A stretch of DNA of 64,000 nt from Akkermansiaceae bacterium (GCA_024233115.1 JACKQB010000007.1:1-64000), one strand, 5' to 3'. Shown: positions 35,707 through 44,847, numbered from the stretch's first letter. A program made the numbers and translations. The notes: generated by a model not told the origin, from the letters alone.

Positions 35707-36650
35707 ATCTGATAGGTCGATGACCTTGGGGTACCCATCACATTCGGCATGAGGTCTTTATCCACGATCGTGTTCGGGGTGGTCATGCGCCCCGTTCCGA
35801 TCTTCCTGCCCGGGTAGACACAGGTATTGACTCCCGTATGTACGCCGTCCCCAATGACTGCACCAAACTTCATCCGCTGGGTGTCTACCAGCCTCCCCTT
35901 GACCAAGGACTGGTGATTGGTGCCGTCGTGGCGGTTGTTTGACAAAACCGTACCGGTGCCAAGGTAGACGTGCGAGCCTATCAGCGAGTCGCCCACGTTG
36001 CACAAATGCTTAATATTTGTATGCGGGTAGATCACTGAGTTTTTAACCTCAACGGCATTTCCAATACGGCAGTGGTCACCAATCGATGTGTTGCCCCGGA
36101 TATACGCATTGGGCCCGATCCGGCAGTTTTCACCAATGATCACATTGCCCTCAATGTAGACCCCTGGAAGGATCACGGACCCTTTTCCCAGATGCAGATG
36201 GCCGTCCACATAGGCCAGCGGGTTGATGTCTCCGGCAATCTCTGAGCTCTCCATCAACGAGAGCACCTCCTCATTGAGCTTCAACAAGTCCCATGGGTAG
36301 CGAATACGAAAACAGTGTGCCTGCGTCACCATGTCACCACTACAGTTCTCCGGTTTCTTAGCGCCCTTCCACGCGATCAGGTCGCCCCGGTTGTCCCTGA
36401 GACAGGTCGGTGTCCCCGATCTTGCCAGAAGACACAATGCCCCTACTTCTATCCAGTGGTCAACCGGAAGGTGCAGGGTACGGTCCGTTGCCTTGTCGTT
36501 GGCTACTATATCGAAGCCCGCCTGCATCAGCTCGTTTTTGATAAGCTCCGTGAGCTTGTGATTCGCAATCAGGCAATCACCAAGCTGGCGACCATGGGTG
36601 ATGGGGGCACAGCACTGCGTGCTGAGGGGATCGTGGAGTGTAGCCTGCAT
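35703..36650 (-). CDS. Left-handed beta-helix (GlmU C-domain-like) transferase
   Basis: 315 residues. An N-terminal region of about 130 residues without a recognised motif is followed by hexapeptide repeats (VDGHLHLGKGSVILPGVYIE, GNVIIGENCRIGPNAYIRG, NTSIGDHCRIGNAVEVKNS) and SLIGSHVYLGTGTVLSNNR; the stretch KFGAVIGDGVHTGVNTCVYP resembles the GlmU acetyltransferase half. N-acetyl- or acyl-transfer to a sugar nucleotide is the likely reaction, but there is no uridylyltransferase signature (no GxGTRM). It overlaps the phoU stop and is convergent with the pst operon, so it is not part of it. Confidence 0.6.
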   Translation of the reverse strand: MQATLHDPLSTQCCAPITHGRQLGDCLIANHKLTELIKNELMQAGFDIVANDKATDRTLHLPVDHWIEVGALCLLARSGTPTCLRDNRGDLIAWKGAKKPENCSGDMVTQAHCFRIRYPWDLLKLNEEVLSLMESSEIAGDINPLAYVDGHLHLGKGSVILPGVYIEGNVIIGENCRIGPNAYIRGNTSIGDHCRIGNAVEVKNSVIYPHTNIKHLCNVGDSLIGSHVYLGTGTVLSNNRHDGTNHQSLVKGRLVDTQRMKFGAVIGDGVHTGVNTCVYPGRKIGTGRMTTPNTIVDKDLMPNVMGTPRSSTYQI

Positions 36651-36681
36651 ATCAAAAATGTTTACATGTTCGTCACCATAT

Positions 36682-36708
36682 AAAACGGCCGTTTTCCTTT
36701 TGGAAAGG
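36682..36708. repeat. Adjacent palindromes
   Basis: AAAACGGCCGTTTT (36682-36695) is a perfect 14-bp palindrome; CCTTT-TGG-AAAGG (36696-36708) follows at once. They lie between the CAP-domain gene and the LbetaH gene, both read leftward, so they may end the first transcript or regulate the second. Confidence 0.4.
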
Positions 36709-36749
36709 CTAATCGAACAAAAATAACAAAAAATCCGGTCTTGGCACCC

Positions 36750-37814
36750 TCACTGCCTACCGGTCATCATCGTCCAGTGCCCGCCGTCAACACCGACACC
36801 TATCACATTGGAACCCCCCTTGGTAAACATGATGAATCGGTGCCCGTCAGAGCCGAACCATCCGGTATAGGCAGAGATATACGAGGGCGACCCCATATAG
36901 ATGTTCTCACCTGTCCAGCTACCCTGGAATTTTGCTTTACGCGCCCTGTCGGCCGGTGATTTTTTCCCGGGAACCGGAGAGGTATGTGAAAAAAATCCGC
37001 CCGTGCGCATGTCGTTCGAGTGCCCCCATGCCGCTTCACTCAAGCGTTCTTCCAATAGCAGTGGGGGCAAGCCCATAATGGCCCGCTCATCATTAAGATG
37101 ATTGGAAAAGTCCCTCTGGCTTCCATTGGCCCATTTGCTTTCGGCATTGTGTTTTTTAGCAGCGGCCATATCCGCCGCCGCTTTTTTGGTTGTATTCCAT
37201 TTATCCAACTGCTCCCTCCATTCCCCAGCATCAAAACTGTCCTCGTAGACAATGTCTTCCAGCTCTTCCTGGTCGGGCAGGTCGTGGGCATTGTCCCCGT
37301 CTTCACTCCGGTCGATACTCAGTAGCTCCCATTCGATTTCCACAAGGGCCTGAAACGCAACGGTGATGCTCTTGTCAAGAGACACAGTGTTAGATCCCAC
37401 CAGCCTGTGCAAGCGTTTGTGATTCCGTCCGATCCCCTCCAGCTCATTCCGGAGCATGCGGATCTTGGCGGGGTCCTTTTTCCAGTCGGTGTGAATCAGT
37501 GCCATCACACGTTCCCGCTCTGTTCCAATTTCATCAAAGAGGCGGGCGTGTTCGGAATAGGGATTGCCCCGCGTGCCCATGGCTCTACGCATCGCCCCCT
37601 GGTGGTGAAGCTTGGCTTTTTGTAATATCCTCCGGTAGCCGGGCATCGACTCCTTGCCAAGGTGCTGGAAGGTCCGATAGGCAGCCTTGCGTGTGCCCTG
37701 GTCCGAGCTTTTCATGGCGGCCAAGGCTTTTTCTTGAAACGAGGCCGACAGGTCAGCTGCGGGGGACAACAGTATCGATGCCAACAATAAAGAGATGGGT
37801 AGCAATGCACGCAT
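36750..37814 (-). CDS. Secreted CAP/SCP-domain protein
   Basis: 354 residues with a signal peptide (LLPISLLLASILLSPAADLS). Residues about 20-235 are a charged helical region of unknown function. The last 120 form a CAP domain: NHLNDERAIMGLPPLLLEE, EAAWGHSNDMRTGGFFSHTS, GSWTGENIYMG and FGSDGHRFIMF, retaining the paired His and Glu residues of the CAP cavity. CAP proteins are extracellular with binding or protease-like roles; none can be assigned here. The chosen ATG ends at 37814; upstream frame lacks similarity. 88 bp downstream of the MetX-family gene. Confidence 0.65.
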   Translation of the reverse strand: MRALLPISLLLASILLSPAADLSASFQEKALAAMKSSDQGTRKAAYRTFQHLGKESMPGYRRILQKAKLHHQGAMRRAMGTRGNPYSEHARLFDEIGTERERVMALIHTDWKKDPAKIRMLRNELEGIGRNHKRLHRLVGSNTVSLDKSITVAFQALVEIEWELLSIDRSEDGDNAHDLPDQEELEDIVYEDSFDAGEWREQLDKWNTTKKAAADMAAAKKHNAESKWANGSQRDFSNHLNDERAIMGLPPLLLEERLSEAAWGHSNDMRTGGFFSHTSPVPGKKSPADRARKAKFQGSWTGENIYMGSPSYISAYTGWFGSDGHRFIMFTKGGSNVIGVGVDGGHWTMMTGRQ

Positions 37815-37902
37815 GGTCTCGCGTTCTTTGTTACCCCCAATGTGGCTGTAATGGAAGCGTAATTCCACGCCCGCACACGACGGTATGACCCGCCGAAATG
37901 CC

Positions 37903-39039
37903 TCAAGACGAAAGCGCGTAAGCAATGTGCGGCGTATACAGTGCCGGCTCGAGAAGAAAAGAATCATGCCCCTTATCCGAGTGCACGGTGATATGCATGG
38001 TATCCACATTGGCGGCTTCGAGCCCTGTGACGATTTCGGCCTGCTCCTCAGGATAGAAACAAAAGTCAGAATCAATGCTGAAAACGAGGAATTTATGTCC
38101 GTTGTCTGCGCACTTCCCGAACAATTCCAATGGATTTTCCGCACCAGCCTCCTGGCAGGCATCATACCTTGACCACATATCAATGATGCGGAGGTAGGTA
38201 TTGGCATCAAAGCGTTTCACAAATTTCTTACCTTGATGCAGCATATAGCTTTGAAACGTGTCCTGCACTCGATACCACGCGAGTGTTTCGTTGTCCTGAC
38301 GCACTTCCTCCCTCGCCCGGCTCTCAATCGCATCCAGGTGCACAAATGTCTTGTGGGAAATCATCCGGGCCAAAGCCAGACCATAATCCGGATGTGGGGC
38401 ATCGTAATAATCACCACCATTAAAATACGGATCATTTTCGATGGCGAGGATTTGCTCAAATAATATCAGCCGGTTCAGCACCGTGGTTTTCATACCACTG
38501 GCAATGGGAATCACCGTTTTTACCCGTTCCGGGTAGAGGGTGGCAAACGACAGGGTCACCAACCCACCCACTGATGGGCCTACGGCCGCGTGCAACACAT
38601 CCACGCCCAGCCTGTCTAACAAGGCGATCTGCATCTTGACCTGATCGACCACCGAGATCTGGGGAAACTTCGATCCATACCGTTTTCCAGTCTCAGGGTT
38701 CATCGATCTAGGGCCCGTAGTACCATAACAACCGCCGAGATAGTTGGCGCAAATGATGAAGAAGCGATCCGTGTCCAGGGCTTTGCCCGGCCCCATAAAA
38801 TCATCCCACCAGCCTCGGTGAAGCTCCTCTTTCCATAACTCCCCTGCCTCGGGAAGCGATGGATTATAGCCACAGGCATGGTGGGAGCCGGACAAGGCGT
38901 GCGAGAGTAAAATCACGTTCGACCTGTCCCGGTTCATGGTCCCCCAGGTCTGGTAGGCCACTTCCACCTCAGGTAACACGCCACCACACTTGAGGGTGAA
39001 TGCTCCACCATCAAGTGTTACGACTTCAGTCTTCACCAT
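37903..39039 (-). CDS. MetX-family alpha/beta-hydrolase acyltransferase (homoserine O-acetyltransferase-like)
   Basis: 378 residues from the ATG ending at 39039. Whole-length agreement with MetX: VILLSHALSGSHHACGYN, GWWDDFMGPGKALDTDRFF, ICANYLGGCYGTTGPRSMNP, GGDYYDAPHPDYGLALARMI, KKFVKRFDANTYLRIIDMW, and C-terminal Asp/His in SIDSDFCFYPEEQ and HSDKGHDSFLLEP. The nucleophile elbow is AAVGPSVGGLVTLSFA (S156) where MetX proteins normally have GGSMGGMQALEW, so substrate choice may differ from homoserine. It may therefore be a paralogue rather than the methionine-pathway enzyme. A TTG at 39132 would extend the N-terminus. Confidence 0.6.
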   Translation of the reverse strand: MVKTEVVTLDGGAFTLKCGGVLPEVEVAYQTWGTMNRDRSNVILLSHALSGSHHACGYNPSLPEAGELWKEELHRGWWDDFMGPGKALDTDRFFIICANYLGGCYGTTGPRSMNPETGKRYGSKFPQISVVDQVKMQIALLDRLGVDVLHAAVGPSVGGLVTLSFATLYPERVKTVIPIASGMKTTVLNRLILFEQILAIENDPYFNGGDYYDAPHPDYGLALARMISHKTFVHLDAIESRAREEVRQDNETLAWYRVQDTFQSYMLHQGKKFVKRFDANTYLRIIDMWSRYDACQEAGAENPLELFGKCADNGHKFLVFSIDSDFCFYPEEQAEIVTGLEAANVDTMHITVHSDKGHDSFLLEPALYTPHIAYALSS

Positions 39040-39148
39040 CGCCGCAGGATCGGCCGTGGTATTATTTGCTACGTCGGACACGGGGGGGATTGTCCATAGA
39101 TCGGCGACGAATAACACCGTTTTTTGTGACAAAAAACGTCTGCCAATA

Positions 39149-39490
39149 TCAGAGTCCCCGTTTGATGGCAGCGTACTCGGACTTCAACGCCTCAAGTTCT
39201 GCCTCTTTCCGGACAATGCCCTCATGCACGGCAGCCAGCCTTTCCAATTTTCTTGCGAAATCGGCGGGCGAAAGCGCCGCTTGTTTTCCAACGGCGGATG
39301 GTGCCGGCTCCCCTGCTCTTTTAAGCCACTGGCCGATGGTGATCTGGCTGACCTTGAATTTCCGCGAGGCGGCGGCAGCTCCCCCGCGGCCTTTGTTGGC
39401 GTTAAAGGTATCGACATAAGCCAGAACCTCCGCCTTCTGCTGAGGTGAATAACGATTCCCCCGTGTCGATTTCTTCGCTTTTTTAGCCAT
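39149..39490 (-). CDS. Small helix-turn-helix protein
   Basis: 113 residues: lysine-rich start (MAKKAKKSTRGNRYS), an HTH of transposase-orfA/homeodomain-like type (SPQQKAEVLAYVDTF ... AAAASRKFKVSQITIGQWLK) and a C-terminal coiled coil (ARKLERLAAVHEGIV, RKEAELEALKSEYAAIK). There is no adjacent transposase catalytic gene, so it may be a domesticated regulator. A 39-nt pure polypyrimidine run lies upstream on its strand. Function unknown. Confidence 0.55.
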   Translation of the reverse strand: MAKKAKKSTRGNRYSPQQKAEVLAYVDTFNANKGRGGAAAASRKFKVSQITIGQWLKRAGEPAPSAVGKQAALSPADFARKLERLAAVHEGIVRKEAELEALKSEYAAIKRGL

Positions 39491-39529
39491 TCCAATCAAA
39501 TCGATTCTTTACTATTCAGAGTATGGATT

Positions 39530-39568
39530 AAGAAAAAAGGGGGGAGGGAAGAAAAGGGAAAAGAGGAA
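39530..39568 (+). repeat. 39-nt homopurine tract
   Basis: An uninterrupted run of A and G, with G-runs of six and three in an A-rich background, 40 bp upstream of the small HTH gene (on whose strand it is polypyrimidine). It could form a triplex or simply be a low-complexity promoter spacer. No gene is evident between 39,491 and 39,751. Confidence 0.6.
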
Positions 39569-39751
39569 TCCGCTGTGCCGTCCATGGTGTATGAGCCACG
39601 ATTCCGTGCACTCAATAGGTTGGGGACATCCTCCGCACCGCTGTCTTCCTGAAAAGGCATGACATTGGCACGTAGGGGCCGCCCCCAGGTATAGTCTATC
39701 GGTTCGGGCGTACTACCATTAGTGGTCGCACACAGCAGACTCTGGAACCTT

Positions 39752-42394
39752 ATGTGTAATATCGCGATTTGCAACCTGATTTTGAGTCTTCTTTTCCTCG
39801 GTGGTGGCTGCCGTATGTTCTCCAGCCGCAGTAATCAACACTTGCACAAGCCCCCCATCTGCGCACAAGTTCCCGCCATGCAGTTCCCCGCCACCCGCGC
39901 CAGTCTTCACATTCTCGAAAATGGCCTGACCGTCATCCTCGACGCGGATGCCTCGGCTCCCGTCATCAGCACCCAGGCCTGGGTGGAAACCGGCAGTATC
40001 CACGAAGGCGCCCATCTCGGCTCCGGCCTCTCCCATATGCTTGAACACATGGTTTTCAAAGGTACGAAAAGCTATGATGGCAAGGCGATCTCCGACACCG
40101 TCCAGGCCGCCGGCGGAGAGTGGAATGCCTACACCACCTTCTGCCGCACCGTTTACTACATCGATGGCCCCGCTGAAAGCGCCGAGACCTTTCTCAAAGT
40201 ACTTACCGAGATGGTGTTCAAACCGACCTTTCCCACCGAGGAGTTTGAAAAGGAAAAAGATGTCATCCGACGCGAGATCGATATGGGCATGGACGACCCG
40301 GACGATAGAAACAACCAGCTTCTATACTCCACCGCCTTTGCCTACGATGCTCGCCGACAGCCGGTGATCGGACACATGGAGCTCTTCAATCAACTCACCC
40401 ATGACGACATGCTGCGCTACCATCGTGAACGTTACACCACGGAAAACACCTTCCTCTGTGTTTCGGGCGATTTCAACAAGGTGGCAATGCTCGGTTTCCT
40501 CGAGAAGCTCACCTCTGATATACCTCGCAGCTTTACCCACCCTGTGTCGGTGCCGGTGGAACCCACCCAATACGGTGGCCGGTCCCGCAGGGAACAGTTC
40601 GCCGTTTCCGCAAGCAAGCTCACCCTGGCATGGCAGGTGCCGTCGTTGGAACATCCTGATGCTCCGGCGGTGGATCTGCTGGCCACGATTCTAGGCTCTG
40701 GCAGATCAAGCCGTCTCTACCAGAACATCCGCGAGAAGTGCGGACTCTGCCACCACATCGGCTCCTGGTGTATGATCGGTCCTGAGTCGGCCGGCCTGTT
40801 TGCCGTCCAGGCCATTGCCGACCACGCCAAGCGGGATGAGCTGCAACAAGTCATCCTCGCTGAAATTGAAAAGCTCTCCAGAGACGACCTCAGCAAAGAG
40901 ATCGCCAAAACCACCCGCATGGTATTCGTCAGCCAGCTCCGCACCCTGGCAACGTCGTCAGGCCGGGCATCCGATCTGGCGTCCAACTGGCACGAGACAC
41001 GCAATCTCGATTTCACCCGCGATTACATTGAAATGCTCGCCAGCGTCACCAGCGAGGACATCCAGCGTGCCGCCCGCACCCATTTGGTACCCGCCAAACT
41101 CACCGTGACTTCGCTCGACCCTGAAGGGTGTGAGGAAGACGATTACCTGGCCACCTCAGACAGCACACGTGGTGAGATGAAGACCCATCTGCTAGAGAAT
41201 GGTCTGACCCTTGTCACCCAGCGTGACTCACGCCTCCCGACCGCCTACATCACCATCGCCACACTCGCAGGACTACCCACGGAAACACCGGAAAACAATG
41301 GCATCAATAATCTGTTAGCCAAGCTGATCCCCAAAGGAACCAGCACCCGCAGTGCCGAGGAAATAGCAACCACCATGGATGGCATGGGCGCCCGCTTCGG
41401 GGTGAGCTGTGGCAATAACACCAACCTGACTTCCGCCTCCTGCCTCAGCCCGGATCTCGATGCGACCCTGGAGATCCTCGCCGATCTTTTCCAGAACCCG
41501 ACCCTGCCCGACGACGCTCTCGCACGTGAACGTGACGCGATGATTGCCGGACTTCGCGAACAGGACGAAGACCCTATGTCGGTTGCTTTCAAAAAGCTCC
41601 GTCCCTCACTCTTCGGAGAAAAAGGATACGGTCTCAACGCCTCAGGCACGGAGGCATCCTTACTCTCACTCGACCGCAGCGCCCTCATAGCCCATCACCG
41701 GAAATACTTCACCGCCAGGAACTCGGTCATCGCTATTTTTGGCGACATTGATCCAGAGGCGACTGCCGAGCTGGTCAAGCAGCACTTTGGATCGCTAACC
41801 CAAGGCGAGCGCACTGCCACCGTCCCCCAGGAAACCCCGTCTCCGACGAGCCATTTACTTCATCTCGATAAACAGCAAGCCGTACTCACCGTTGGCTACA
41901 TCGGGGCCTCAGCATCGGACGAGGACACCTATGCCCTGGAACTGATCAACGACTACTGCTCGGACATGGCTGGTCCGCTTTTCACCAAAATCCGCGAAGA
42001 ACTCGGTCTTGCATATTATGTTTCCGCCACCCAGTTTTACGGAGTAAACACAGGTATGTTTGCCTTCTATCTCGGCACCTCACCGGAGCAGCTTGATCTA
42101 GCCAAAGTCAATCTGTTAGCCGAAATCCAGACCATCGCAGAGAATGGTATCCCCGAAGACACCCTGGAAAGCGTCAAAACCACCTGGCTAGCATCACACG
42201 CACTTGCCAATCAAAAACTCGGCTCGTTAGCACGACTGAGCGCGATTGATTGTCTGCTTGGATTTGATCCCGACCATCATCTGCAGGCACCGGAAAAAAT
42301 CAAAGCCATCACCTCCGACGCCATCAAAGCCGCCGCCAAAAAATACCTCGGCAGCAGCGAACCTGTGGTTGTCACCGTCACGCCGGAGGTTTAA
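39752..42394 (+). CDS. Two-domain M16 (insulinase-family) metallopeptidase
   Basis: 880 residues with two M16 halves. The first carries the inverted zinc motif HMLEH (about 95-99, Glu 98 catalytic) and the downstream Glu in EKEKDVIRREI; the second (from about 430) has ENGLTLVTQRDSRLP and the substrate-binding REELGLAYYVSATQF but no HxxEH, as usual for the non-catalytic half. An N-terminal hydrophobic stretch (ICNLILSLLFLGGGC) is a signal or imperfect lipobox, placing it in the periplasm. I chose ATG 39752; GTG 39722 and ATG 39878 are alternatives. It probably degrades peptides. Confidence 0.8.
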   Translation: MCNIAICNLILSLLFLGGGCRMFSSRSNQHLHKPPICAQVPAMQFPATRASLHILENGLTVILDADASAPVISTQAWVETGSIHEGAHLGSGLSHMLEHMVFKGTKSYDGKAISDTVQAAGGEWNAYTTFCRTVYYIDGPAESAETFLKVLTEMVFKPTFPTEEFEKEKDVIRREIDMGMDDPDDRNNQLLYSTAFAYDARRQPVIGHMELFNQLTHDDMLRYHRERYTTENTFLCVSGDFNKVAMLGFLEKLTSDIPRSFTHPVSVPVEPTQYGGRSRREQFAVSASKLTLAWQVPSLEHPDAPAVDLLATILGSGRSSRLYQNIREKCGLCHHIGSWCMIGPESAGLFAVQAIADHAKRDELQQVILAEIEKLSRDDLSKEIAKTTRMVFVSQLRTLATSSGRASDLASNWHETRNLDFTRDYIEMLASVTSEDIQRAARTHLVPAKLTVTSLDPEGCEEDDYLATSDSTRGEMKTHLLENGLTLVTQRDSRLPTAYITIATLAGLPTETPENNGINNLLAKLIPKGTSTRSAEEIATTMDGMGARFGVSCGNNTNLTSASCLSPDLDATLEILADLFQNPTLPDDALARERDAMIAGLREQDEDPMSVAFKKLRPSLFGEKGYGLNASGTEASLLSLDRSALIAHHRKYFTARNSVIAIFGDIDPEATAELVKQHFGSLTQGERTATVPQETPSPTSHLLHLDKQQAVLTVGYIGASASDEDTYALELINDYCSDMAGPLFTKIREELGLAYYVSATQFYGVNTGMFAFYLGTSPEQLDLAKVNLLAEIQTIAENGIPEDTLESVKTTWLASHALANQKLGSLARLSAIDCLLGFDPDHHLQAPEKIKAITSDAIKAAAKKYLGSSEPVVVTVTPEV

Positions 42395-42470
42395 ACTCCA
42401 CCTACTACGCCAGCTTGTCCCTCCGTAGCTTTTAGCGAAGGGGGAGGCTACGAAGGCCAAGAAGTTTTTT
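42391..42470 (+). repeat. Imperfect palindrome after the M16 gene
   Basis: After the stop (within TTTAAACTCCACCTAC, a motif also found at 14,373-14,392) is an imperfect hairpin with arms CCTCCGTAGC (about 42,419) and GCTACGAAGG (about 42,452). It is a possible terminator or member of a dispersed intergenic repeat; no T-run follows. Confidence 0.4.
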
Positions 42471-42489
42471 AAATCCAAATACCAAACCC

Positions 42490-42756
42490 ATGTCAGATGC
42501 TCCAAAGCCAGATCCTCGCTTCAATGACTTCGTTTACCTGCAAGCACAGAACGCCGGGTTGTTTCTCGGGCAGCTGCCCCATCCTTCGACAGGTGAGAAA
42601 AGTGTGAACCTCAAAGCCGCGGCCACCGTGCTGGATTCACTCGAAATGCTCGCGGTCAAAACACGCGGCAACCTCACCGGAGATGAGGCATCATTGTTAG
42701 AAAAAGCCCTGCTCAACATCCGCGCACTGTATGCCAATGTGGAGGATCCAGGATAA
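42490..42756 (+). CDS. DUF1844 protein
   Basis: 88 residues matching the DUF1844 pattern in full: FNDFVYLQAQNAGLFLGQLP, TGEKSVNLKAAATVLDSLEM, LAVKTRGNLTGDEASLLEKA, LLNIRALYANV. The family is small, cytosolic, widespread in verrucomicrobia, planctomycetes and deltaproteobacteria, and of unknown function. It stands alone between the M16 peptidase gene and the convergent mazG. Confidence 0.8.
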   Translation: MSDAPKPDPRFNDFVYLQAQNAGLFLGQLPHPSTGEKSVNLKAAATVLDSLEMLAVKTRGNLTGDEASLLEKALLNIRALYANVEDPG

Positions 42757-42809
42757 TTCACCGTAGAAGTGCTTTTCAAACTCTTTGCCCATTCCTGTAA
42801 ACGGTTATT

Positions 42810-43595
42810 CTACGGCTTTGCGGACTGCCACTCGGCCTCCATCTCGTCGAGGGTCGCGGAATGGAGATCCTTGCCGGCCGCCTGCAGCGCGGTGTCCATG
42901 GCTGCGAAGCGTGATTCGAATTTCAAATTGGTCGATTCCAGTGCTATTTCGGGATCAATTTGGTGACGTCGGGCCAGGTTGATGACAGAGTATAAAAGGT
43001 CCCCTATCTCATCGCTGAGCTTCTCCTTGTCGCCAGCCTCAAGCTCGGCCTCCACTTCGGCGAGTTCCTCGCGGATTTTATCGATCACGCCTTGGTCATC
43101 GGGCCATTCGAAACCGACTTTGGCCGCCTTTTTCTGTAACTTGGCCGCACGCAGCATAGCGGGTAAACCCTTGCCGATGTTGTGTAAGTAGGGCTCTTCC
43201 TCGTCGCCCTTTTCCTGTCGTTTGATTTCGTCCCACTGATTGAGAACTCCGTCCGTATCCGCTACCGAGCTGTCGCTATAAACATGCGGATGTCTCCTAA
43301 CAAGTTTGTCACTGATACCGCGGGCTACATCATCAAAACTGTATCGACCGGCTTCCTCGGCGAGTTCGCTGTGAAACACGACTTGAAGTAATAGGTCGCC
43401 AAGCTCTTCCTTGAGATGCTCCCAGTCGCCACGCTTGATGGCGTCGACTGTCTCGTAGGTTTCCTCGATCAGGTTCGGCAGCAGGCTCTCGTGGGTTTGC
43501 TCGGCATCCCATGGGCAGCCACCGGGTGCGCGCAGACGATGCATAATGGCGCGGAGGCGTGCGAGTTGTTGGTCCTGCTCAGGGCAGTCGATCAT
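42810..43595 (-). CDS. mazG: Nucleoside triphosphate pyrophosphohydrolase MazG
   Basis: 261 residues with the MazG tandem all-alpha layout: LRAPGGCPWDAEQTHESL, NLIEETYETVDAIKRGDW and EELGDLLLQVVFHSELAEE in the first domain (E-E-x-x-E plus E-x-x-D magnesium site), KVGFEWPDDQGVIDKI and KLSDEIGDLLYSVINLAR in the second. It hydrolyses non-canonical or excess NTPs and lowers (p)ppGpp in E. coli. ATG at 43595 (MIDCPEQDQQ) is used; the frame extends 17 codons upstream. 66 bp after the rhomboid gene on the same strand. Confidence 0.88.
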   Translation of the reverse strand: MIDCPEQDQQLARLRAIMHRLRAPGGCPWDAEQTHESLLPNLIEETYETVDAIKRGDWEHLKEELGDLLLQVVFHSELAEEAGRYSFDDVARGISDKLVRRHPHVYSDSSVADTDGVLNQWDEIKRQEKGDEEEPYLHNIGKGLPAMLRAAKLQKKAAKVGFEWPDDQGVIDKIREELAEVEAELEAGDKEKLSDEIGDLLYSVINLARRHQIDPEIALESTNLKFESRFAAMDTALQAAGKDLHSATLDEMEAEWQSAKP

Positions 43596-43661
43596 TTCCT
43601 GGTCGTTCACGACCGAGAGAAGTAAGGGATCAGCAACAAGAAGCAAGCCATGAATCCAACC

Positions 43662-44576
43662 CTATTTGCCTGCCAGGCGCCTGAGGACGTCTTTTTCCGC
43701 CTCGGTGAGGCTTTGCAGGCCTTCGTTAGTCACTTTGTCGAGGATGCGGTCGACTTCGGAGTCGGCTAGATTGATCTCGATGCGCGGACGGATCTTTTTC
43801 TCGCGGACGATCGTGGCATCGATCGTCGGTCGCTTTTTCGCCCGGAGCGGGCCGTCCTTGACGAACGACAACCAGCCCGGTTTTTTCATCAGGATGAATC
43901 CGAGGATGGCACCACCGAGGTGGGCCGCTTCACCGCCGGCGTTATGACCATTGGTCAATGCCATGTAGGCGGCGATACCAAGGGCGATCATCGCCATGGT
44001 CCGGATACTCATGGGGATGAAGAAATACAGCAGGACCTTGAGATTGGGCGCGATGATGGCGACTGCGACCAGAATGGCGTAAATCCCGGCGGAGGCGCCG
44101 ATCATCTGCCGCCATGACTCATCCGAGGGAATCATACCGGGCGCCACCAGGAGGAGGGTGTAAAGAAGGGCTCCGGCCACACCGCTCGCGAGGTAAAACA
44201 CGATGAATTTCCGGCTTCCCCACCAGCGCTCCACGTAGGGGCCGAAGAAAAACAGTGCAATCATGTTGAACAGGACATGCATGCCGTCACCATGTAAAAA
44301 CTGGAAGGTGAGGAATCGCCATACCTGACCACTATAGATGGCCGCATCGACACTAAAATACCCCCAGTTCCAGATCAGGGAGTCGTGATCACGTGGGAAA
44401 CCAGGCAGCGGTACCGGCGCGGAGTTGATCAGCATCTCGATGAGGTAGATCGCGATGTTGGATATCAGCAACCACTTGACCACCGGACACCCACTGAGAC
44501 GGGACGGCGGCCGGGGTACACCACCATACGCCTGGTGCGGGGGGACTCGTTGGTAATGGCGGTCGGCTAATCCCAT
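43662..44576 (-). CDS. Rhomboid-family intramembrane serine protease
   Basis: 304 residues, about six membrane helices. The catalytic Ser lies in MIGASAGIYAILVAV and the His in EAAHLGGAILGFI; RFLTFQFLHGDGMHVLFNMI is the L1/helix-2 HxxxN-type segment. After the barrel follow about 75 soluble residues (KKRPTIDATIVREKKIRP) ending in a helical EVDRILDKVTNEGLQSLTEA motif seen in many bacteroidete and verrucomicrobial rhomboids. It should cleave transmembrane substrates. ATG 44576 (MGLADRHYQR) preferred; an alternative at 44645 adds a His-rich stretch. Confidence 0.8.
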   Translation of the reverse strand: MGLADRHYQRVPPHQAYGGVPRPPSRLSGCPVVKWLLISNIAIYLIEMLINSAPVPLPGFPRDHDSLIWNWGYFSVDAAIYSGQVWRFLTFQFLHGDGMHVLFNMIALFFFGPYVERWWGSRKFIVFYLASGVAGALLYTLLLVAPGMIPSDESWRQMIGASAGIYAILVAVAIIAPNLKVLLYFFIPMSIRTMAMIALGIAAYMALTNGHNAGGEAAHLGGAILGFILMKKPGWLSFVKDGPLRAKKRPTIDATIVREKKIRPRIEINLADSEVDRILDKVTNEGLQSLTEAEKDVLRRLAGK

Positions 44577-44748
44577 ACGCTGCTTGGGTTGTTGTCGGTT
44601 CGTATCATGGGTATCATGGACGTGGGGCAAGCCATAACACGGCATCCCTGTGCCCGCAAGGCACTGTCGGACGATTCTTGAACATTGTTCCCTTTTTTAA
44701 GCAGCTTCCATCTTGTAGACAGCAACCGTTGGCCGTAGGTTGGCAGAA

Positions 44749-44847
44749 GCCATGAAGGAATCCGGCCAGTAAACCGGGCCGGTCATGGCTCATGAAATCC
44801 GCTAGAGCCGGGAGCCGGGAAATCGCAAGCCGACGGCACTGCGATTT
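44749..44847 (+). ncRNA. Structured intergenic element upstream of the LptF/G gene
   Basis: Two strong hairpins in the 331-bp divergent gap. First: GCCATGA + CCGGCC paired with GGCCGG + TCATGGC (44749-44789), 13 bp with one 6-nt bulge. Second: AAATCGCA paired with TGCGATTT (44820-44847), with an inner GCC-GAC-GGC stem. It may be a small RNA with its terminator, or a 5' leader control element. I could not match a known class such as SRP, 6S, RNase P or tmRNA. Confidence 0.4.

Noticed and set aside
39496..39774. Minus-strand open frame of 92 codons between the HTH and M16 genes
   Set aside because: No start context, no family likeness, and it contains the translated homopurine tract.
44749..44847. 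SRP RNA, 6S RNA, RNase P or tmRNA
   Set aside because: The conserved sequence cores of these RNAs are absent although the region is structured.
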